Positions 1 through 5,650 are shown, counted from the stretch's first letter. The stretch: 10,024 bases of DNA from Thiotrichaceae bacterium (GCA_027008885.1 JALVDQ010000261.1:1-10024), one strand, 5' to 3'. Made by a program: numbers and translations. The notes: generated from the letters alone by a model not told the origin.

Positions 1-831
1 TGGCCGGGAATAGAGCGCATGACTTATTTTGTGCTGTTTCCGACACTGATTTTTGTTGCCCTGTTAAAGGCGCAGATTAACCTTGTTCTGCTTGCCCAGG
101 TGCTTGTGGTGGTTACGTTTCCGGCGATTATATCAGGCTTGCTTCAATGGCTTGGCTTTTTGTCAGCGAAGCTGCAAAAAGCGACTTTCACATCCATGTT
201 TCAGGGCGCGGTACGCAATAATACGATGGTGTCACTGGTGATCGCCGCGTGGCTGGTACCAACAAATGGTCTTGCTATTATGGCGATAATTATTCTGATT
301 ATGGTGCCGTTTAATAATTTTAGCTCGATCTCGGTGTTGCTACGCTATGGAAACCCTGCTGAAAGTAATGTCTCGGAAAAGTTGTGGATAGGCATTATCA
401 AAAATCCACTGATTATTGCCTGTCTGCTGGGTTTGGTGTTAAACATACTGGACATAAAACTGGCAAAACCACTTGTGAATACGGCAGATTTTCTTGGTAG
501 AAGTGCCTTGCCGTTTGCGCTACTTGCCGTGGGTGCCGGCTTAAAGTTTGGCTCAATCTTTGAAAAGAAACTGGCGATAGTGCTTTCCAGTTTTGCCAAA
601 CTAATCCTTACGCCATTACTTAGCTGGGGCTTGTGTATTGCACTTGGTGTGGATTCTGATCTTGGCAGGGTGGCGATTATTTTCAGTGCCATGCCCACCG
701 CAGTTTCATCATTCATCCTCGCCAAACAAATGGGAGGAGATGCAGATGCCATGGCTCAGATAGTGACTCTGCAAACCATTCTCGCCGCATTGACTATTCC
801 GTTCTTTTTATTTGTTGCACAGCATTATTAA
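1..831 (+). CDS. AEC-family (auxin efflux carrier-like) permease, 5' end outside the window
   Basis: This is an inner-membrane transporter of the AEC family, a group of secondary carriers for small organic anions; the substrate cannot be read from the sequence. The reading frame is open from base 1, and the residues before the first ATG at 19 (WPGIER) fit the family's N-terminal helix region, so the true start lies upstream and the ATG at 19 is internal. The visible part is almost entirely hydrophobic helices. Family-like signatures are FRNNT-type RNNTM about 70 residues in, a Pro/Asn segment (VPFNNFSS), KNPLIIACLLG opening the second half, PFALLAVGAGL, and a C-terminal PTAVSSFILAKQMGGD segment followed by AQIVTLQT. 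Only about 35-40 N-terminal residues seem to be missing. It ends in TAA with 80 bp before the 3' end of the opposing rnpB. No clear intrinsic terminator is visible between them. The family assignment is confident. Confidence 0.9.
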   Translation, partial: WPGIERMTYFVLFPTLIFVALLKAQINLVLLAQVLVVVTFPAIISGLLQWLGFLSAKLQKATFTSMFQGAVRNNTMVSLVIAAWLVPTNGLAIMAIIILIMVPFNNFSSISVLLRYGNPAESNVSEKLWIGIIKNPLIIACLLGLVLNILDIKLAKPLVNTADFLGRSALPFALLAVGAGLKFGSIFEKKLAIVLSSFAKLILTPLLSWGLCIALGVDSDLGRVAIIFSAMPTAVSSFILAKQMGGDADAMAQIVTLQTILAALTIPFFLFVAQHY

Positions 832-884
832 TACGGCTAATACGGTTGAAAACAGTTACAAGCCTTGATAGCAGAGCAGCTATA

Positions 885-909
885 CAGGGGGGAGAAGCAG
901 GGGGAGAAG
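885..909 (+). repeat. G-rich 12/13-bp tandem duplication just beyond the rnpB 3' end
   Basis: CAGGGGGGAGAAG (885-897) is followed directly by CAGGGGGAGAAG (898-909). The start resembles the CAGGGGGGA core of the dispersed repeat found elsewhere in the window. On the rnpB (minus) strand the stretch is C- and T-rich and nearly G-free. It lies where transcription of rnpB should end and no hairpin/U-tract terminator is visible, so a Rho-type role is conceivable but only inferred. Confidence 0.5.
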
Positions 910-911
910 AA

Positions 912-1280
<369 letters not shown>

Positions 1281-1285
1281 GAGCC

Positions 1286-1316
1286 AGTATAGCAAAACAA
1301 CACAAAAAAGTATCAA
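1286..1316 (-). promoter_or_regulatory. Likely sigma70 promoter of rnpB
   Basis: On the minus strand, TATACT (1291-1286) preceded by TGC forms an extended -10 element, and the predicted start at about 1279 coincides with the 5' end of the P1 helix. A possible -35, TTGATA (1316-1311), sits at a long 19-bp spacing. The extended -10 may compensate. The -35 candidate lies in the A-rich edge of a dispersed repeat. Confidence 0.65.
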
Positions 1317-1333
1317 AAACAGGGGGGATGGGT
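1310..1333 (+). repeat. Dispersed G-rich repeat motif, copy 1 (partly degenerate)
   Basis: This copy has the ACAGGGGGGATGGGT core and a shortened, altered A-rich left part (TATCAAAAACAGG instead of TATGTAAAAAACAGG). It is followed by an extra GGGT, so that G runs of 6, 3, 3 and 2 lie within 18 bp (1322-1339). It is the same family as the copies at 1461, 3413, 3581 and 5619. It abuts the rnpB promoter. Confidence 0.75.
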
Positions 1334-1340
1334 GGGTGGC

Positions 1341-1365
1341 AGAGGACAGAGGACAGAGGACAGAG
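1341..1365 (+). repeat. 7-bp tandem repeat, AGAGGAC x 3.6
   Basis: Three perfect copies of AGAGGAC and a partial fourth follow directly after copy 1 of the G-rich motif. The same 7-bp period occurs, more degenerate and in opposite orientation, at 3534-3575. This is not CRISPR-like because there are no spacers. Confidence 0.85.
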
Positions 1366-1370
1366 CAAAT

Positions 1371-1460
1371 GTAGTCAGCCTGCGTTGAGTATGCGAAACG
1401 CGGAATGGCACGTAGTTAAGCACCGCTCCCGTATTTTGTTTGTTCCTCAATACAGGCTAC
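1371..1460 (+). repeat. REP/BIME-like block bounded by inverted GTAG ends
   Basis: The block starts with GTAG (1371) and ends with CTAC (1457-1460), giving inverted outer ends GTAG..GCCTG and CAGGCTAC. Inside is the hairpin GCGTT...AACGC (about 1382-1402). GTAG followed by a hairpin is the layout of bacterial REP sequences mobilised by TnpA-REP (RAYT) transposases; no such transposase gene is in the window. The assignment is by architecture only. Confidence 0.5.
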
Positions 1461-1492
1461 AAAAAAATATGTAAAAAACAGGGGGGATGGGT
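1461..1492 (+). repeat. Dispersed G-rich repeat motif, copy 2 (well preserved)
   Basis: This copy consists of A7, TATGTAAAAAAC and then AGGGGGGATGGGT. It is nearly identical, in reverse complement, to the copies at 3413-3442 and 5619-5650. It directly follows the CTAC end of a REP-like block and is followed by one degenerate AGAGGAC unit (1502-1509). Confidence 0.85.
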
Positions 1493-1531
1493 ATCAGAGG
1501 GTAGAGGACAGTCTTGTACGGGCTAGCCTAA

Positions 1532-1574
1532 GCGTAACCCGACAAGAGCGTGGCATTATGCTGGGTTACGCTAC
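1532..1574 (-). repeat. REP-like stem-loop with GTAG head
   Basis: GCGTAACCC (1532-1540) and GGGTTACGC (1563-1571) form a perfect 9-bp stem around a 22-nt loop that contains a minor inner hairpin. On the minus strand GTAG (1574-1571) leads into the stem, the usual REP layout. No U tract follows on either strand, so it is unlikely to be an intrinsic terminator, although it lies about 70 bp past the end of the 1641-2171 gene. Confidence 0.6.
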
Positions 1575-1640
1575 GTTAATCCAAGCTGCGCATTGAGTAA
1601 ATCAACAGGTTTAACCCGGCACTATTTCAGTTCTGCAAGG

Positions 1641-2171
1641 CTAAGCCAGATCAGCCTGCACTCCAAGTGCTTCAGCAATCTGTGCGAAGGCTTCTTTTTC
1701 TCCTTCGCTAACCCGCGTTCCACCAATACCCAGGAAACCGCCTTCCTTGGCAGCCTTTGCCACTTTTTCGGCTATTTCCATTGACCAGGCTTTATACTCC
1801 CTGGCTTCTTCCGGGGTCGCTTTTTCATCCAGGATTCTTGCAACTTCCTTTGCGTCTGCAATCAGTTGTGCGCGTAATTTTTCGCTACTGTCGATTCCAA
1901 GCTTCTTTAGGCGTTCAACGGCTTTTTCCCGCAGCTCGCTGGATTTGCCCATGGCTTCTTTAAGCGAGGTAACACTTGGCAATATTCCCGTAATGATTTC
2001 ATTATCAGGATATTCTTTTAAGCCCCCAATAAACGTCTTTGAACTGGCAAACATTTCCTTGATTGTTCCCAGACCACTGCCTTCGGCAAATGCCATAACA
2101 GTACCTATTTGCGTAGGCGTTGTTGTCAGCAAAAAAATTTCATCTTCTGTAAATCTGTCTTCCAGTGACAT
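1641..2171 (-). CDS. Conserved protein of unknown function with a C-terminal GGFLGIGG motif
   Basis: This is a 176-residue, probably cytoplasmic protein with no signal peptide or membrane segment. Residues 1-70 carry a hydrophobic, glycine-containing stretch (TTTPTQIGTVMAFAEGSGLG at about 16-35). Residues 70-145 are highly charged and helical. The C-terminal part (about 128-170) reads KAWSMEIAEKVAKAAKEGG then FLGIGGTRVSEGEKEAFAQI. I recall this last motif as recurrent in uncharacterised bacterial proteins of similar size, but I cannot name a function. The ATG is supported by GAGGA (2183-2179) 7 nt upstream. It appears to be monocistronic: the upstream pseudouridine synthase on the same strand is 324 bp away and a possible promoter sits at 2316-2343. 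Confidence is high that it is a gene and low for any role. Confidence 0.85.
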   Translation of the reverse strand: MSLEDRFTEDEIFLLTTTPTQIGTVMAFAEGSGLGTIKEMFASSKTFIGGLKEYPDNEIITGILPSVTSLKEAMGKSSELREKAVERLKKLGIDSSEKLRAQLIADAKEVARILDEKATPEEAREYKAWSMEIAEKVAKAAKEGGFLGIGGTRVSEGEKEAFAQIAEALGVQADLA

Positions 2172-2315
2172 AAAAATATCCTCTTTGTTTGTCTTTAGGT
2201 ACGCTGCATCAGTCCTACCGATTCAGCTTAACAAAACCAAGTATAGAACAAAAAAAACTGTATTTTTTGCTGCAAATAGTCTCAATTAGCGGCGTTCATA
2301 AATTGCGCCATCCCC

Positions 2316-2343
2316 TAAATATTAAAAAATTGACACTTGTCAA
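2316..2343 (-). promoter_or_regulatory. Possible promoter for the 1641-2171 gene
   Basis: On the minus strand a perfect TTGACA (2343-2338) is followed after 16 bp by TATTTA (2321-2316), a weak -10. The leader would be about 140 nt. The -35 lies within the palindrome at 2329-2344 and overlaps the -35 of a possible plus-strand promoter. Confidence 0.35.
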
Positions 2344-2344
2344 T
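2329..2344. promoter_or_regulatory. 16-bp palindrome, possible operator
   Basis: ATTGACACTTGTCAAT is symmetrical except at its two central bases (ATTGACA-CT-TGTCAAT). It lies between the start of the minus-strand gene and the candidate plus-strand small RNA, and contains both possible -35 elements. I do not recognise the regulator; part of the symmetry may simply reflect two facing -35 hexamers. Confidence 0.45.
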
Positions 2345-2366
2345 GTTTCTTTTTTCGGAATATCAT
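2337..2366 (+). promoter_or_regulatory. Possible sigma70 promoter of the candidate small RNA
   Basis: TTGTCA (2337-2342, 5 of 6 matches) and TATCAT (2361-2366, 5 of 6) are separated by 18 bp. The predicted start is at about 2373, roughly 100 nt before an intrinsic terminator, with no coding region between. Confidence 0.4.
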
Positions 2367-2372
2367 AATATT

Positions 2373-2472
2373 AGCACTAGCTAAAAAGCTTCTATCTTTA
2401 AGTATTACTAACCTCCTAAGTTGTTTACCTTAAAGATTAGCCCGCATGGATTTATTTCTATGCGGGTTTTTT
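2373..2472 (+). ncRNA. Candidate small regulatory RNA with a CUCCUAA loop
   Basis: This is a non-coding stretch between a possible promoter (2337-2366) and a strong terminator (2441-2472). Its central stem is nine perfect base pairs, ATCTTTAAG (2394-2402) with CTTAAAGAT (2429-2437). Within that loop AAC (2410-2412) can pair with GTT (2420-2422), leaving the 7-nt loop CTCCTAA (2413-2419). That loop is complementary to UUAGGAG, a Shine-Dalgarno-like sequence, as in sRNAs that block ribosome binding sites. A small hairpin, TTAGC-ACTA-GCTAA (2371-2384), overlaps the predicted 5' end. No known Rfam family is recognised. It is an inference: both flanking genes run on the other strand, so the terminator has no coding client. 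Confidence 0.4.
2441..2472 (+). terminator. Strong Rho-independent terminator with no upstream gene on its strand
   Basis: CCCGCAT (2441-2447) and ATGCGGG (2460-2466) form a perfect 7-bp GC-rich stem with a 12-nt loop, followed by TTTTTT (2467-2472). On the minus strand the hairpin is not followed by a U tract, so it serves plus-strand transcription. It ends 23 bp before the 3' end of the opposing pseudouridine synthase gene. Confidence 0.8.
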
Positions 2473-2495
2473 ATTGGTGTTTTGTAATTATCCAT

Positions 2496-3392
2496 TTAAA
2501 GGCGTGTTAAAGACGTGCTCTCTTCCAGGGAAAATACCTTTTCCTTACCCGTTTCGGGACAGCAGAATTTCAATCGCACGGCTTTTAGCTGTAAGTTTTC
2601 CCGTTCTTTATCGCCATTATCATCATTGTAGCCATACAAGCGGTCGCCTATTACAGGAAAACCAAGCCCGGCGAGATGCTTTCTAATTTGATGTTTGCGT
2701 CCGGTTTTTATTTCTACATTTAATCGGGATAGCGGCTTACCTGCGCTGTCATTATCTACATTAAGCAGTGAAATCTGGCTTTCGGCTTCTTTGCCATCTA
2801 TTTTTTCGGTGATAATCAATGGTTTTCTGGTTGCTGCTGTTGAAGCAGAAGAAACAGTTAAAACAGTCGAAAAGTCGCCTTTGACCCAAACCTGATAGTG
2901 CTTTTCAATCTTGTGTTCCTGAAACATCTTTGCAAACTTTGCTGCTGTCTTCTTTTTGTGCGCAAGAATGATTAAACCACTGGCAGCACGGTCAAGACGA
3001 TGTACCAGCAGGGCAGGGCGCTGAGGTTGAAGATGCTTTTCTGCCCAGCGATAAATCGTGCAATGATCCCCCCATTTTGAACCCTGGGAGAACATCCCGG
3101 AAGGTTTGTTCCAGATACTATAACTGCCTTCGTCACTGAGTAGCCGGGCTTCTGGCGGATTCATGCCGAGTATTTCCTGATTGTAATAGCAATGCAATAT
3201 CTCACCCTTTTTCAAACTTTTTTTGGCGCGACGCAAACGCTGTGTATAGTTTTGTGTTTCGATCCAGACACAGCCTTTTTGCATTGCATCCTTTATTTTT
3301 TGCCGAGAGAGAGCCGTTGCCCCGGATAATAAATCGAGTGCGTTTAAAGCATTTGCGTATACCTCAATATGGTATTCATTTTTCAGAGTCAT
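2496..3392 (-). CDS. RluA-family RNA pseudouridine synthase
   Basis: This enzyme isomerises a specific uridine to pseudouridine in rRNA or tRNA in the cytoplasm. It has 298 residues, within the usual RluA-family range. Residues about 10-75 look like an S4-type RNA-binding domain (LSRQKIKDAMQKGCVWI). The catalytic domain begins at about 90 (YSIWNKPSGMFSQG) and has the signature HRLDRAASGLIILA at 131-144, with Asp134 as the expected nucleophile. KHYQVWVKG follows at 164-172, and GRKHQIRKHLAGLGFPVIGD at 231-250 is the family's conserved C-terminal motif. The exact target (RluA, RluC, RluD or TruC type) cannot be decided; HRLDRAAS in place of the usual HRLDRxTS is a mild variant. The likely ribosome binding site is AGAAGG (3409-3404), 11 nt before the ATG, and it lies at the edge of a dispersed repeat. 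It is separate from its neighbours. Confidence 0.93.
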   Translation of the reverse strand: MTLKNEYHIEVYANALNALDLLSGATALSRQKIKDAMQKGCVWIETQNYTQRLRRAKKSLKKGEILHCYYNQEILGMNPPEARLLSDEGSYSIWNKPSGMFSQGSKWGDHCTIYRWAEKHLQPQRPALLVHRLDRAASGLIILAHKKKTAAKFAKMFQEHKIEKHYQVWVKGDFSTVLTVSSASTAATRKPLIITEKIDGKEAESQISLLNVDNDSAGKPLSRLNVEIKTGRKHQIRKHLAGLGFPVIGDRLYGYNDDNGDKERENLQLKAVRLKFCCPETGKEKVFSLEESTSLTRL

Positions 3393-3412
3393 TTACGAAT
3401 ATACCTTCTGCC

Positions 3413-3442
3413 ACCCATCCCCCCTGTTTTTTACATATTTTT
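3413..3442 (-). repeat. Dispersed G-rich repeat motif, copy 3
   Basis: In minus orientation this copy is almost identical to the one at 1461-1492 (TATGTAAAAAACAGGGGGG then ATGGGT). Its 3' edge continues into GGCAGAAGG, matching the GGCAGAGG that follows copy 1, and this junction holds the likely Shine-Dalgarno sequence of the pseudouridine synthase gene. Confidence 0.85.
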
Positions 3443-3461
3443 GCGTAGTGTGTTGAGTTGC

Positions 3462-3528
3462 GTAGGGTTGGTGCAGCCATGCGCAACCAACCGAATCTGG
3501 TTGCTTGCGTAAACTCCACCAAGCCTAC
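3462..3528. repeat. BIME-like pair of REP-type hairpins with inverted GTAG ends
   Basis: GTAG (3462-3465) leads into the stem GGTTGGT (3466-3472) / ACCAACC (3486-3492), whose interior contains GCA-gcca-TGC. A second overlapping stem is CGCAACCAACC (3482-3492) with GGTTGCTTGCG (3499-3509), 10 of 11 paired. CTAC at 3525-3528 is GTAG on the other strand, so the block is bounded by inverted GTAG tetranucleotides as in bipartite REP elements. No RAYT transposase is in the window. Confidence 0.6.
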
Positions 3529-3533
3529 ATGCA

Positions 3534-3575
3534 GTCCTCTATTTTCTGTCCTCAGTCTTCTGTCCTCAGTCCTCT
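3534..3575 (-). repeat. Degenerate 7-bp tandem repeat, six units
   Basis: On the minus strand the units are AGAGGAC, TGAGGAC, AGAAGAC, TGAGGAC, AGAAAAT and AGAGGAC. The period matches the AGAGGAC array at 1341-1365. It sits between a G-rich motif copy and a GTAG-bounded hairpin block, the same order as at 1310-1460. Confidence 0.8.
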
Positions 3576-3580
3576 GACAC

Positions 3581-3611
3581 ACCCATCCCCCCCCTTTTTT
3601 CATATATTTTT
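3581..3611 (-). repeat. Dispersed G-rich repeat motif, copy 4 (variant)
   Basis: On the minus strand this copy has a TATATGAAAAAA left part and a run of eight G before ATGGGT. It is more divergent than copies 2, 3 and 5, mostly in homopolymer lengths. Confidence 0.75.
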
Positions 3612-3741
3612 AAGTCTGCCTGATAATCACTGCTTTATTCTGCTTATTGCGATACGATGCCGGGCAGTCTGACCCATATCAACAAATAACTGTTTTACCG
3701 GGGCAAGAAGCTGATATGCAGCTAAAATCAGAAGCCAAAAG

Positions 3742-3772
3742 GCGAGAATTTTAGATGCGAGGATTTTAAAAT
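3742..3772 (+). repeat. Tandem duplication of the ribosome-binding region before the lipoprotein gene
   Basis: GCGAGAATTTTAGAT (3742-3756) and GCGAGGATTTTAAAAT (3757-3772) are near-identical 15/16-bp units. Only the second has the better GAGGA and runs into the real ATG at 3771. The first unit ends in an ATG (3755) that opens a four-codon frame, MRGF, whose TAA stop (3767-3769) lies one base before the lipoprotein start. Confidence 0.6.
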
Positions 3773-4484
3773 GAAAAGAAACACTTTGATACTAACTTTG
3801 TCGTTTTTTCTGCTGGTAGCTTGTGTTTCTGTTAAGGAAGACAGCAGCAACTGGTTGCCGTTAAAACCATTGGCAGATTATAGCAGTAAAGATTTTAAAC
3901 TCAGGGAAGATCTGCAGTATCTGGAGGTGCGGGAGTATACCGAGTCTATACGGTCGTTGCCGGCACCGTACAGAACTGTCAAAAAGCCGTTTAATGCAAA
4001 CGAATACAAGATCTTGTACAAGATATATCAAAAGCCATTGGCATCTTTTGGCAACGATATTGTTAAAAGATTTAAAGCCTTGAAGCCAAACCTGACAAAA
4101 ACAACGGATATCAAAAGATCGGGGGGTGGCGCTTTGGGTCTTGTCATCAGGAATTTGTCGAATCTCTTTTATATACTCAATAATGGCAATAAAGTTGAAG
4201 TGGGGAGTAAATCCAGGATTAGTGAGGTGCTTCCGTTACTTGGCGAGATTGACAGACCTGCCGAGGCACAGATGGTTCTGTGGTTGCATAACAAGCACGA
4301 AGGCAAATCCTACCGCAAGGTGAGCAATGGCTACGAAGTATTAATTGAATACGAGAATGCGGTTATCAATTTTGGTGAGTGTGGCTGGTTTCGATACAGG
4401 GCACATATTGGTCGCCATGGCAAGATACTTGAATACAAACTCTTAAAGAAGAGGAAGCTCAAAGGAGGATGTGCTGTTATATGA
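3771..4484 (+). CDS. Orphan lipoprotein of unknown function
   Basis: This 237-residue protein is predicted to be exported and lipid-anchored. It begins with MKRN, a hydrophobic segment (residues 5-16) and the lipobox LVAC with Cys18 as the modified residue. Val at +2 gives no inner-membrane retention signal, so outer-membrane placement is likely. The mature part is basic and soluble-looking. It has a glycine-rich stretch (SGGGALGLV, 117-125) and a C-terminal part rich in Tyr and Gly (YEVLIEYENAVINFGECGWF, about 188-207) ending in a Lys/Arg-rich tail with GGC. I recognise no family. The start is supported by GAGGA (3759-3763) 7 nt upstream. The leader 3742-3772 is a tandem duplication. It stands alone, preceded by about 160 bp without a convincing promoter, and converges on the PP-loop gene with 16 bp between the stops. 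Confidence 0.85.
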   Translation: MKRNTLILTLSFFLLVACVSVKEDSSNWLPLKPLADYSSKDFKLREDLQYLEVREYTESIRSLPAPYRTVKKPFNANEYKILYKIYQKPLASFGNDIVKRFKALKPNLTKTTDIKRSGGGALGLVIRNLSNLFYILNNGNKVEVGSKSRISEVLPLLGEIDRPAEAQMVLWLHNKHEGKSYRKVSNGYEVLIEYENAVINFGECGWFRYRAHIGRHGKILEYKLLKKRKLKGGCAVI

Positions 4485-4500
4485 CTGTTGCATGATTGGC

Positions 4501-5553
4501 TTACAAAACCCAGCCTGGCTCGATTTCATCTGCTTTTAGGGGCTTGACTTGCAGCTCTCGTTCTTCTTCGCCAGGAATCCCGATAAGCACCGTGACTTCA
4601 TCTCTGTCGCGTCCCTGGCTATAACGTGCAGTAATGGATGCCGCCAGATACAGGTCTTCAGCAGAAATATCCGAGCCATCCAGGAGGGTGAGTGGACCAC
4701 TGCAACTGGCTGTTTTGATATAGCTGAACTGTTTTTTATAGCCCTGTAAAAAGCGCGTTTCGCCTTCTTCGCGGGAGACAATCATTTTAAAATTCTCGCG
4801 CGGGCGAAAGTGGCGACCGATTTTGAGTAGCATGATGTCGTCCAGTTCATAGCTTTTTCCGGCGGGGCGGTGCTCCAGCAGGTCTTTCATTTTTCCCGAA
4901 TAGTTGGGATCGGTAAGAAAACAGCAGCCGCCCGCGGGCTGGGCATAATCATTCAGCTTCCACTGCTCTGCCAGTGCCATTTGTGGCTTGCGGTTACGCC
5001 CCGAGAAGTCAAACAGCTGGTCACGGTTAACCCATCCTTCACGTTCCGGTTTGGTTGCGGGCAGGTTTTTTGCGCACAGCGGGCGCAGCAATAAATCATC
5101 TGCGCCAGATTCGTTGGCAATAATTGGCATGGTCTCCTTGCGTTGTGACATGGGGCGCTGACCAACGACTTCACCAGTGACAATAAAGTCAAAGCCATGC
5201 TCTTCGATCCATTCATGTGCTTTTTTGACCATAAAGATTTTGCAATCAAGACAGGGGTTTAGATTTGCACCATAGCCATGTTTGGGGTTAAGCACGACAT
5301 CTTTATATTCTTCAACGATGTCAACAATATGCAGTTTTATGCCGAGCTGTTCGGCAACCCATAAAGCGTTATTGCGTTTGGGCTTGCTGGCTTTTTTCTT
5401 GCGGATGGCATGGGTATGCCCTTCAACACAAAAGCCCGTGAAAAAGTTTATGCCTTCTACATGAACCCCCTGCTCAAGCATTGCTTTTGTGGCTAACAGT
5501 GAATCAAGACCGCCAGAAATAAGGGAGATGGCTTTGCGTTGTTTTTTGCTCAT
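4501..5553 (-). CDS. PP-loop ATPase, tRNA thiolase-like (MnmA/ThiI-related)
   Basis: This 350-residue cytoplasmic enzyme is predicted to adenylate an RNA base and insert sulfur, by analogy with MnmA and ThiI; the modified nucleoside is unknown. The ATP pyrophosphatase P-loop is SGGLDS (13-18) in AISLISGGLDSLLATKAM. Distinctive blocks follow: GANLNPCLDCK (95-105) with Cys101 and Cys104, TGEVVGQRPMSQRK (126-139), LRPLCAKNLPATKPEREG (156-173), and QPAGGCCFLTDP (205-216) with Cys210 and Cys211. A CxxC plus a third Cys is the pattern of thiolases that bind a [4Fe-4S] cluster, so this one may too. Residues about 238-350 (LLKIGRHFRPRENFKMIVSR onward) resemble an NFACT-R-type RNA-binding domain. It lacks a strong Shine-Dalgarno sequence before the ATG. 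It is not MnmA itself: the usual MnmA blocks are absent. It is probably transcribed alone. Confidence 0.85.
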   Translation of the reverse strand: MSKKQRKAISLISGGLDSLLATKAMLEQGVHVEGINFFTGFCVEGHTHAIRKKKASKPKRNNALWVAEQLGIKLHIVDIVEEYKDVVLNPKHGYGANLNPCLDCKIFMVKKAHEWIEEHGFDFIVTGEVVGQRPMSQRKETMPIIANESGADDLLLRPLCAKNLPATKPEREGWVNRDQLFDFSGRNRKPQMALAEQWKLNDYAQPAGGCCFLTDPNYSGKMKDLLEHRPAGKSYELDDIMLLKIGRHFRPRENFKMIVSREEGETRFLQGYKKQFSYIKTASCSGPLTLLDGSDISAEDLYLAASITARYSQGRDRDEVTVLIGIPGEEERELQVKPLKADEIEPGWVL

Positions 5554-5576
5554 GGTGTATCTGGATGATAAGCTGA

Positions 5577-5613
5577 ATTAAAAAACGGGATTATTACAGT
5601 TTTCCTGCCGTTT
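5577..5613 (-). terminator. Weak possible terminator between the NlpC/P60 and PP-loop genes
   Basis: On the minus strand AAACGG (5613-5608) pairs with CCGTTT (5588-5583) across a 19-nt interior and is followed by further Ts. Only six pairs and a large loop make it marginal. It lies upstream of the PP-loop gene and could end readthrough from the peptidase gene. Confidence 0.25.
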
Positions 5614-5618
5614 GTGAT

Positions 5619-5650
5619 ACCCATCCCCCCTGTTTTTTACATATTTTTTT
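5619..5650 (-). repeat. Dispersed G-rich repeat motif, copy 5
   Basis: On the minus strand A7, TATGTAAAAAAC and AGGGGGGATGGGT match copy 2 almost exactly. It directly abuts the GTAAC end of the MITE-like element at 5651, just as copies 2 and 3 abut REP-like blocks. It lies 66 bp upstream of the PP-loop gene. Confidence 0.85.

Noticed and set aside
345..752. 135-codon open frame on the minus strand
   Set aside because: It lies wholly inside the permease gene in antisense and has no ribosome binding site or recognisable domain.
1341..1365. Short direct repeats considered as a CRISPR remnant
   Set aside because: The unit is 7 bp with no spacers, so it is a simple tandem repeat.
1747..2289. 180-codon plus-strand open frame
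   Set aside because: It is antisense to the 1641-2171 gene, which has the better start site and a coherent protein; the antisense product is serine/phenylalanine-rich shadow sequence.
3376..3603. 75-codon minus-strand open frame across the repeat block
   Set aside because: It reads through tandem and REP-like repeats, giving repetitive residues such as EDRRLRTENR, and overlaps the pseudouridine synthase start.
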